DNA from: Porphyra umbilicalis
Lineage: Eukaryota > Rhodophyta > Bangiophyceae > Bangiales > Bangiaceae
Direction of reading: 5' to 3'
Assembly: GCA_002049455.2 (NCBI GenBank)
Contig: KV918832.1
Coordinates: 153,151-217,150 of the forward strand
Length of the DNA stretch: 64,000 bases
Part shown: one piece after another, positions 56,657 to 64,000 of the stretch
Numbering within the stretch: position 1 is the stretch's first letter
How the letters are laid out: the number at the start of each line of letters is the position of its first letter
Notes under the pieces: generated by a model
The model's database searches: none
Seen by the model: the letters and a program-made list of their open reading frames with translations, nothing else
What the model was told of the DNA's origin: nothing
Made by a program: the position numbers and the translations under genes

Positions 56657-56726
56657 ACACAGCATCAAACCGCGAGGCACATAAGCGGATAGGCTGGCAG
56701 CGGCCCAGGGTCACGGGCACGCGGCG
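56657..56726 (-). pseudogene. Duplicated 3' end of the Cys-rich peptide gene
   Basis: On the minus strand this resembles the last ~50 bases of the neighbouring gene (ATCCGCT..., GCCGTTTGA / GCGGTTTGA) with about 20% change, so it looks like a decayed partial tandem copy of the gene end. Confidence 0.55.
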
Positions 56727-56942
56727 TCAAACGGCGCGGCACTTGGAGCGGATGAGCTTGCAGTCGCTCCTCACCTTGTAGGTGATGCGGCAGCTGTCGG
56801 TGAACCAGCGGCCAGACTTGACGCTGATGCGTCTCTTGTTGCACGCGTCACGGTAGCTGCAAGTGCGGGCAACGGCGTCGCTCGCCAGCGCGGCGGTGGC
56901 TACCACAGCGGCCAGGGCGAGCGTCAGCCAGCGGGTCGCCAT
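56727..56942 (-). CDS. Small secreted cationic Cys-rich peptide
   Basis: 71 residues from ATG 56942. The first 25 form a clear signal peptide (MATRWLTLALAAVVATAALA then SDAVA). The mature part of about 46 residues is basic and contains five cysteines (TCSYRDACNKRR, DSCRITYK, DCKLIRSKC). The odd number leaves one Cys unpaired or able to dimerise. Size and charge recall secreted antimicrobial or effector-type peptides, but no family is recognised. A C-rich leader lies upstream, and its 3' end is partly duplicated just downstream. Confidence 0.6.
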   Translation of the reverse strand: MATRWLTLALAAVVATAALASDAVARTCSYRDACNKRRISVKSGRWFTDSCRITYKVRSDCKLIRSKCRAV

Positions 56943-57415
56943 GCCGAGGGCGGGGGGGGGGGCAGAAGAGGGAGGGGGAAGCAGGGCAAGAGAGAGGAAG
57001 GTGGGTGGGAAGGGGGGAAGAGGGAGAGGAGCACGGTGGTGGCGTGGATGCTGAGAGTGGGATGGGAAGGTGGGGTGGGAGGCTGTTGAGAGCACCTCGG
57101 CACGGGGTAAGCCGTCCCCCACAATCCGTCACCACTCCGTCTTTGCAGCGACAGAGATGAGAACAAAGGATGCCCTGATTTTCCGCCGTGTCCTCTCACG
57201 CACGTTCCCCCCCCTGCGTTATAAGGGGCCACGCGGTCCTCACTCCCCACACCGTACGCCACCCCGAGCGGGTCCCGCCCCCACGCGGCCCCCCCCCCGC
57301 CGCTACTCGCCCAACACCCGTCGGTCAAATCCCGCCCACTCAGAGGACCCGGGCGCGCCCCCCCCCGCGTCGTAGCCTCTTGCCTCCATCCCGTCGCCCA
57401 GCGCCACGCCCTCTC

Positions 57416-57535
57416 AGCGGGCCGGCCCCGGACACCCCCTCGCCGACACCGCTCGCCCCCCGCCCCCCATCCGCGGGGCAACGCCGCGCCCCCTCAAGGG
57501 TCCGGCCAGGCGTGCCCCCTCACCGGGGCCCCTCG
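57416..57535. repeat. 120-bp direct repeat, copy A
   Basis: Begins AGCGGGCCGGCCC and ends GGGGCCCCTCG; about 85-90% similar to 57674-57789. It abuts the tRNA-like repeat exactly. Confidence 0.85.
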
Positions 57536-57640
57536 TGTGAGAATGTAAAATGCGTGCCCAACCACTGAGCTAGGTCGGCAGTGCTCATGCCAAGTCATGC
57601 CGCCTCGGGAGCTATGACATAGAGAAATATTCACACCTCG
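57536..57640 (-). repeat. tRNA-like short repeat, copy 2
   Basis: Similar to 406-509 over about 100 bases. Minus strand shows TAGCTCAGTGG followed by CATTTTACATTC in place of the Ala anticodon region. It lies between two direct repeats (57416-57535 and 57674-57789). Confidence 0.45.
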
Positions 57641-57673
57641 TCCCCTACTCAGCAGCCAACACCCCGCCCCCCC

Positions 57674-57789
57674 AGCGGGCCGGCCCGGGACGCCCCCTCG
57701 CCGGCGACGCTTGCCCCCCCCCATCCGCGGGGCAACGGCGCGCCCCCTCAGGGGGCCGGCCAAGCGCGCCCCCTCGTCGGGGCCCCTCG
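57674..57789. repeat. 120-bp direct repeat, copy B
   Basis: Second copy of 57416-57535, with small length changes in C runs. Confidence 0.85.
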
Positions 57790-58620
57790 TCCCCCAGTAC
57801 AGTCCCCTACCAGAAAGATTTCCCCACCCGGATCAAAGTCGCTGTTTCTCTATCTTCTTTGTCCCTGTTTGTCCCCTAGACGACCCATAAAGCCCGGAGT
57901 TTTTGTGCCCAGCATCGTCTCGATTACGTACCACACTACTGGGGTGCGGAAAGTGTGTACTGAGGCGTACTGCGGCCTAGAATTTGTACCCAGAAAGTGA
58001 AACCAATGCTGGGGTGGCGCGGGCTCCACTGGCCTCTCACCAGCCCGTGGAAACGCAGGCTACAAGTGGGCGCCCTCAGTCCTGGTGTTGTCCCCGCCGA
58101 CGGCGGTGGGATTCGGCGGGATTCCCCATCATGTAGCCTCGCCGGATCACTAATGTAGCCTCACCGGGTCGAGAGGGAACTTTCGTGCGTGAGACGATTC
58201 AATGCCTCGATGCAAGGCCTGGACAAGAGTGGTCACGGATCAACTCCGGCGGTTCATCGCTGGATTTCTGGAACGCTGCGCTGCGCTCTACGTGGCCCTC
58301 ACTGAACCCCCAGTGATACCCCAGGTCAGATCTCACCGTGACGACGACACCGGCTTGCCAGCCCGGTGCCAGTCGGACGCCTCCTCCGTCAAGTCGATGC
58401 GCCCGGTGCCAGTCGGACGCCTCCTCCGTCAAGTCGATGCGCCCCCCCCGCCCCCGCCTCCCCCCCGCCCTGCCTCAGTGCCCTTGCCCATTTTTTTGCC
58501 CCCGCCCCGCCCCCGTCCCCCCCGCCCCGCCCCAGCTCATGCGGCAAAGCTGCTCAGCGCCCTTGCCCCTTTGTCGCGGTCCTGTCAATGCCCAAAAGCA
58601 ACCGTCTTCACAGAAGCACT
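57790..58620. other. Spacer before the Plavaka-like transposase
   Basis: No gene recognised. TGTAGCCTC(G/A)CCGG occurs twice near 58133 and 58155. The left terminus of the Plavaka-like element may lie here; CACTA is present at 58148-58152, but I could not find its inverted partner, so the boundary is not claimed. Confidence 0.35.
58361..58440. repeat. 40-bp perfect tandem duplication
   Basis: 58361-58400 and 58401-58440 are identical, beginning GCCCGGTGCCAGTCGGACGC. Confidence 0.95.
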
Positions 58621-61600
58621 TTACACGCCCTCCTCCTCGTCCTCACTCTCCCCCTCGTCCTCCTGTGCCCACATACACTCTCTACTAACAAACGCATTCA
58701 CAAAGAAGCGCGTCGCCCTCAGCTCCTCCTCCGTGCTCGGCACGTCAGTGGGCATCACCAACACACCGTGGCGCTCGCTGAGGTTCTCCCAGTCATACTC
58801 CACGGCTAACCATCCCACGACGTCCTCTGCCTTGATCACGTCGAGGCACACCGCGCCACCCTCTGCGACGTCCCACTGCAGCCGCTCGCACCCGTACTTG
58901 GTCAGTACACACTCGGGCATAGAGACGGCCTTGCCGGCTCGTTTCACGACCAGCCGCTGCCAGCCGCGTGCCCTGGTGTTCAGCACCACGACTGCCTGCC
59001 CGACCCGCAGTACACCGTCTTGTCCCCGGTACCTCAGCCAGTCATACCACGGCGTCCCGTGAAAGGAAGGGGCGCACCGGACCGTGTACTGCACGCACCC
59101 GCGCCTGGGGGAGGAGGGGTCGCCGTAGTACAGGTTGTTACTGCTGCTGAAGGGCGTCGTCTCGTCACATTGCAGCGCCTCTTCCAGCACGTACAGGCCA
59201 TGGCTCTGGTCGAGTTCTGCGCTGCGACGCAGCGCGGCCGCCAATCCGGCGATCCCGCGGCTCGCGGCCAGGTTTGCCAACGACCGCTTCTTGGAGTACC
59301 TCCGCCTCCTCTGCAGCCGCCTTCTTCGGCGGTTTGGTCGTGGTGCCGTCGAGTCATATTGGTCCTCGTCGGTCCCCCCGCCGTCCCCCGCCCCCTCCCC
59401 GTCGTCCTCCTTATCAGTCTCGTCGTCTGCCAGTAGACGGGCAACAGCCTCGTTAATGATGAGCTGCTCCACAAACTGGCCCCTTTTGCGGTTGGTCAGC
59501 CTGTAGGCGGCCTTGACGTGCTTGTGCAGCGCCTCATTGTACGCGCTGTTGCCGTCGTGGAGGTTTCCTCGCAGGCGAAACTCGTCCAGCAGATGCACGG
59601 AGAAGCGGTGCAGCTTGGTTGTATGGCAGGGTCCAAGTAAGGGCTGGAACACGTCGACGACCCATGCGTGCGCCTTCTCGGCCAAGACGACTGCTTCGGA
59701 GTAAATAATCCCCCCCCCTGTGCACTGCGCAGAAAAAAGAGAGTTGGTAACAGCCACCAGCTCACAGACAGCCCCCGTCAACGCCCGGTGCTCCTCCTCG
59801 TTACCTGGAGCCCCTGCCACGCCGACAACACCAAACGGCAAAAAAGGCAGGGCACGTCGGTGTTCGCTGCCCGTCAGGGTGGCTTGGCGCGTTGCTTCAG
59901 TAACAAGATAGCTGTGGTACCAAACTGGCAGTACAAAAAAAGTGACAGTACAGAGAGAGAGAAGGTACGTACTGACGAGTAAGAAACTGTATCAGTCACA
60001 TTGGGAGCGCCACGCATGCATCCTTCCCGCAGACACTCGCCCATCACGTCCAGGATACCACTCCGAGGTCGTCACGTACCGAGGGTGGATGTGTGGCACA
60101 CGTAAGCGGCGCGACGCGTGCTTGAACCGCAGGTTCATGCCGCGCTCCGTGTTGGTGACCGTGTCCAACCGCGCCTGGTTGCCGTCGTTGGCGGCACTGC
60201 GGAGGTAGACGGGCACCTGGTTGGCAACTTTCCTATTGATGCCAGTATCCATGACCTGTGGCTCACAGTATACGCAGCGACACGATGCCAGCCAGACATC
60301 AAGCCACGCACCCACCAGTGCCATACGATGTGGTAAGTTACTGAACGGTCGCAACGAGCAAAACTCCCACGGTGCTCTCTCTCTGGTGTAGCAAGCAAGC
60401 CAGCAAGCCAAAAAGAAATACGTACGTGGAGGCGGTCAAAGCCAGGCAAGCGATAGAGCATCCGGGGACCACTGCCGAGTCCAGCCCAGGCGGCCATCGC
60501 CGGAACCACGCTGTTCAAGCTGTGCTCCAGTTCCACCTCAGTCCGTCTCGCGGCCGCACCCCGAAAGTCACCCATGGTGGCATTGTCCAGTTGTGCCCCG
60601 ACGGTCTCGTCCACATCCCTGCTAGGGGCCTTGCCACCTTCCGCGGAGCACGAGTCGGCCCGTCCAGCCATACAGGGAGTACATGGGAAGAGGCAGCCTG
60701 TAGCCTTAAGGCACATGACCGCCCTCTCCTCTGGTTGATCGCACACATACAGAAGAGGACGCGGTGACACGCGCATCTGTCCCCCGCCAGGAAGATCCAG
60801 CCACACACCCCGGTGACTGGCCAGCATAGACCGTCGGAACACGACGTGCAGGATGCGCTGCAGGAGCTCAGAGCGGACCTCGCTGCCCTTCCGCGTCTCC
60901 AGGAACTTGGCCTCCACCTGGGGTATGAACGCCAGCGTGACCCACCGCACCTGCTCAGTGTTGATATTGACAACCCGCATGCGCAGCGGGTACGCCGATA
61001 CGGCGCCGCTGCTGCTGAGTACGGTGGCGTCCGAGTAGAGATGCATCCCCGGTACGCGCGTGCCCCGCTGCATCGTGCCCTCAACGTGGGCGCGCTGCTC
61101 CCGGTACATCTCACCGTCCCAGGCCCCCCGGAGTAGAATCGATTGGGGGGTTCCGTCCGTACTTGCGGTGTCCATCCCGGACGACGGCGATGGCGGGTTC
61201 ACCGCGGGGTTCTCCTCATCCTCTCCCCAGCACAGGTCCCCCAGCTCCACCGCCATAACCTCCTCCTGCACAACATCAATCGCGTCGCGAAAAAACACCG
61301 GGTACTGGCGACCGTCAATGTTCATGACGACCTTCTTCCAATCGAGGGGGGCGATGAGGGCACGCTTAAAGCGCCGCACTGCGGCCACGAACCGGTTGGC
61401 GCTCTTGAACGTGTCGGTGAACGGCTTCTTACTTGCGCCAGTACCCGCCTCGAGCGTCTTGGTGTACCCGTAGAGCCGCCGCAGCTCTTTTTGGGACATG
61501 CCGCCGCCTGCACGAGAGGTGCAGGCAAACGTGAAGACAGGCCACAGGTCGTCCTGCAACCACGGAGAGCTTCTGTCCCCCGTGCCCTTGCCCTCATACG

Positions 61601-62243
61601 GCGGGAACGCGGTGGTGGCTCTCCTAGCGTCCCCAAAACGCTCATAAAAGTCAAACACATCCTCGCACAATTCTCTGTCTGGGTCACCACCCGTCGGACT
61701 CCCTCCTGGACCGGGTTCCCCCGCAGCCGCCCCACCGCCAGTCGCCCCCCCGCCACGCCTTGGCGCACTATCGGACCCCGACTCCTCGTCGTCGCCGACA
61801 GATCCATCCGGCTGGCTCGGTCCTCCGCGGCCCCGCCGAGAGCGTCGGTGCCTCCGTTGTTGATGGTTCTGCGCAACAGCACGGCGGGACCTCCTGGCGC
61901 TCTCCGACGGCGCCCCTCGCCGGGCGCGGCCCCTACGAGGCTGCGATGGCGGGGGGGCTGTCATCGTCCGGGCAAGCTCCAAAAAAACCTGTGACTCGAG
62001 CCCTAGCACGTGCCGAACACCAGCATCTCTAGGGACAGGGCTACTGCCAGCGACCTCCCCAGTACCAGGCACCTCCCCAGTACTGTCAATGGAGTCATCG
62101 GACTCAATGCAAACAGTGCAGACGTGCCCGGCGGCGGGCTGCTCTGTAGGCTGCTGGGCTCCATGCATGCGACTCGCGTGCGAACGCTCGCCCAAAACCG
62201 AAGCGAGTGTACGACCGCACCCGCGACGGCACGGAGTACCCAT
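58621..62243 (-). CDS. Plavaka/CACTA-like DNA transposase
   Basis: 1,094 residues in three exons: 62243-60426, 60255-60080 and 59911-58621, with introns of 170 and 168 bp that both have GTACGT donors and CAG acceptors and keep phase. Seen in order: an N-terminal finger-like CRRGCGRTL...H....H; a basic, disordered linker; WLQDDLWPVFTFACTSR; then the Plavaka-type core MHLYSDATVLSSSGAVSAYP, RVVNINTEQVRWVTLAFIP, LLYVCDQPEERAV and CLFPCTPC, FDRLH joined to VMDTGINRKVANQVPVYLRS, TGSEHRRALPFLPF, and a C-terminal KLHRFSVHLLDEFRLRGN, YNEALHKHVKAAYRLTNRKR. An acidic segment and a Lys/Arg-rich stretch follow. No break is seen. Start: ATG 62243 just precedes the finger. The transposon ends were not found, so only the gene is bounded. 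Confidence 0.78.
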
Positions 62244-63061
62244 CGCTACGCTACCACGCAAGCGAACGCAGGCCACAAGGGAGGAGCACCGTGAGCAGGG
62301 GAACGGAGGAGTGCAGGCTCCCGGCTGGAGGATCAATGCGGACGGTGGACGGGGGGCACGGTCACGGGGATCAGTCCATACCGACAGACGCGGAAGCGGG
62401 CACGAACGAATTCAATGTACAATATTTGAAGTAACACCCCGAATTGAGGTAGCCCCCCCAGTCTTGTACGGAAACTCGTATCAGTCTGTGACCGGAGATA
62501 CCACATCTCAAGATTTGTGGTCCTGAGCCGTCCGTTGCGGGCCTGGTTGGACCTTCATTTTTCGCACCGTGAGGGCTGTTGGCCGGTCAGTAGTCTTTCT
62601 CCGTACTTGCTTTGCATTGGGAATGGCTCCCAGCGATCCTGCACTGCCCGAGTGCTGACCAGCGACTGACAATCAGCTTCCAGTGGCGAGTACTGATTGG
62701 TGCTGCGACTGTGTTGGGCGTGCGGCGTCTCGCGGACGGGCCAAGTGGCCAAGTGGGTGTGGCGACGTTGGTGTGGCTAAGACGGCGGGCCAAGGTCGCC
62801 CTTCACACGAAGGCCTTCCCACCACCCAGCCCCCCGCCCCGCCCCCCATCCCCCCCCCCCCCCTGCGCCCCCTCAACAACCATTCAGGTGAGGGCCTGGC
62901 GAGGTCCTGTCGACGGTACCGTCATTTTTTGAGGCCCCTCCCCACGACCCCATCGGCGCGCGACGGTCGACATCGTCGGTCGGTACCGCCTTGGTGGTGT
63001 GGCTGGCCTCTCCCTCTCTGCCCTCTCCTCTTCCTCCCTCTGTCCCTGGCCGTGCGTTACG
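62244..63061. other. Spacer, 5' side of the transposase and of the 63062 gene
   Basis: No gene recognised. It must contain the promoter of the minus-strand transposase and of the plus-strand gene. The right end of the Plavaka-like element should lie within it. A C-rich block (62820-62870) precedes the 63062 start. Confidence 0.35.
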
Positions 63062-64000
63062 ATGCAGCGTGGTTCGTCTCTGGGCCGCTTGCTCGTTTCT
63101 ATCGGCAACGTAATCGAAGGGGAGGCCTTCGCTGCTGCTGCCGCCGCCGCCGCCGCCTCGCCTTCGGAGGGGCGTGCCGTGGGGACGCCCCACCCGCTGC
63201 GCAACGGCTCACAGGACGCTGCCGCAACCTTCATCTCGGTTGCGGCTGAAGCGCTGGGCTTGGTGTCTCGCCCCCCTCCCCCCCCTCCCCCCCCCCCTCC
63301 CCCGTCCGCTGCCCCGGATGCCCCCTTGGCTGCCCCATCGCCGCTTCCCGCCCTGCCGCTCACCGCTGCCACAACCAGGGGCGGTGACACCGCCACCGCC
63401 GCCAAGACCAACGTGCCGCCCAAGACGCCGTCAACGACGACGCCGCCCGCCACCACCGTCGACGGGGGCGGCGAAACCGCAACCGCCGCCAAGACCAACG
63501 TGCCGCCCAAGACGCCGTCAATGACGACGCCGCCCGCCACCACCGTCGACGGGGGCGGCGACACCGCCACCGCCACCAAGACCAACGTGCCGCCCAAGAC
63601 GCCGTCAACGACGCCGCCGCCCGCCACCACCGTCGACGGGGGCGGTGACACCGCCACCGCCGTCGGCGGCGACGCCGCCGTCGAGACGAACGCGCATGCC
63701 AAGACGCCAGCCTCGAGCGTGTCGGCCTCGGACCCGGCCATGCCGACGCCAAAGAAGGCCAGAACCGGCAACAAGGGCAGTACATCTGTCGGGGAGCCTA
63801 GCAAGTACGTTTCGTGCTCGTGGCGTTCTGTTGCTGTGCGTGTGCTGTGGGCAGAGTGTGATGTGAGGAGAGAGTGCAGTTCGTGTCCCACGAGTATGCT
63901 TTCTGACGTGTCTGGCGCCTGTTTCTTTGTGCTGCGTCATCGTGCCTGTACTGCCCTTTTCTGTCTTGGACGTCCCGTACTGCCTTTGGTCGCTTTCTAC
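63062..64000 (+). CDS. Repeat-bearing protein, first exon (runs off the window), unknown
   Basis: Starts ATG 63062 (MQRGSSLGRLLVSIGN) and is open to the window edge. A GTACGT donor at 63805 (after GAGCCTAGCAA), followed by T/G-rich sequence, suggests the exon ends at 63804. Features: an Ala run, a likely helix AATFISVAAEALGLVS, a Pro run, three perfect-length 29-residue repeats (63383-63643) with core KTNVPPKTPS and ATTVDGGG, and a basic PKKARTGNKG that could be a nuclear-localisation signal. No domain is recognised; the rest lies beyond the window. The long minus-strand frame here is its shadow. Confidence 0.55.
   Translation, partial: MQRGSSLGRLLVSIGNVIEGEAFAAAAAAAAASPSEGRAVGTPHPLRNGSQDAAATFISVAAEALGLVSRPPPPPPPPPPPSAAPDAPLAAPSPLPALPLTAATTRGGDTATAAKTNVPPKTPSTTTPPATTVDGGGETATAAKTNVPPKTPSMTTPPATTVDGGGDTATATKTNVPPKTPSTTPPPATTVDGGGDTATAVGGDAAVETNAHAKTPASSVSASDPAMPTPKKARTGNKGSTSVGEPSKYVSCSWRSVAVRVLWAECDVRRECSSCPTSMLSDVSGACFFVLRHRACTALFCLGRPVLPLVAFY
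63383..63643 (+). repeat. 87-bp coding tandem repeat, three copies
   Basis: Three in-frame 87-base units with few differences (Thr/Met, Thr/Pro and Asp/Glu changes), then a short partial fourth (GGTGACACCGCCACCGCC). Confidence 0.95.

Noticed and set aside
58148-58152. CACTA as the left end of the Plavaka-like transposon
   Set aside because: No matching TAGTG end or inverted repeat was found on the other side, and a 5-base match is expected by chance.
62884-63891. A 335-codon minus-strand frame with repeats
   Set aside because: Its repeats mirror the 29-residue repeats of the plus-strand gene, which has an ATG, a donor site and better composition.

Overview
The window is nuclear DNA from a GC-rich eukaryote. 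It has spliced genes, a poly(A)-type signal, eukaryotic families (USP protease, HROB, p24, FUN14, NDPK/adenylate kinase) and many DNA transposons. Gene segments are extremely GC-rich with alanine, glycine and proline homopolymers and long G or C runs. Introns are few, and most donors I can place read GTACGT. A bangiophyte red alga (Porphyra/Pyropia type) would fit, but that is inference; no marker here proves it.

Layout. 1-9.25 kb: a USP36/42-like deubiquitinase (+), a small one-helix protein (-), two large adjacent palindromes, and a low-complexity gene (+). 9.25-27.98 kb: a head-to-tail array of a 3.78-kb unit (a partial copy, four full units, a second partial), about 99% identical. Its left partial copy is split from the rest by a 2,439-bp MULE-like element with terminal inverted repeats (TIRs) and a 9-bp duplication. 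Each full unit carries a 666-668 bp TA-flanked MITE, a coiled-coil reading frame and an acidic reading frame. 28-37.9 kb: a complete-looking 6,018-bp hAT element with perfect 8-bp target duplications and an open 740-residue transposase, apparently inserted inside an older inverted-repeat element, then moderately AT-rich unassigned DNA.

37.9-53 kb: host genes again. These are an unknown low-complexity protein (+), an HROB-like recombination OB-fold protein (-), a three-domain NDPK-Dpy30-adenylate/UMP-CMP kinase (-), a FUN14 membrane protein (+, divergent from the kinase), an unknown Ser/Ala-rich protein (+) and a p24/GOLD cargo receptor (-). 53.4-58.5 kb: a solo copy of the array MITE, a 786-bp Tc1/mariner-like element, a candidate host exon, a tiny secreted Cys-rich peptide gene, and tRNA-like short repeats. 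58.6-62.2 kb: a three-exon, open 1,094-residue Plavaka/CACTA-like transposase. 63.06 kb to the end: the first exon of a gene with 29-residue repeats.

The host genes form no single pathway. They cover ubiquitin removal, recombination, nucleotide metabolism, organelle membrane and secretory-pathway roles. Several change reading frame at long G or C runs. The centre of the window is an accessory island of layered transposons in which the order of several insertions can be read.
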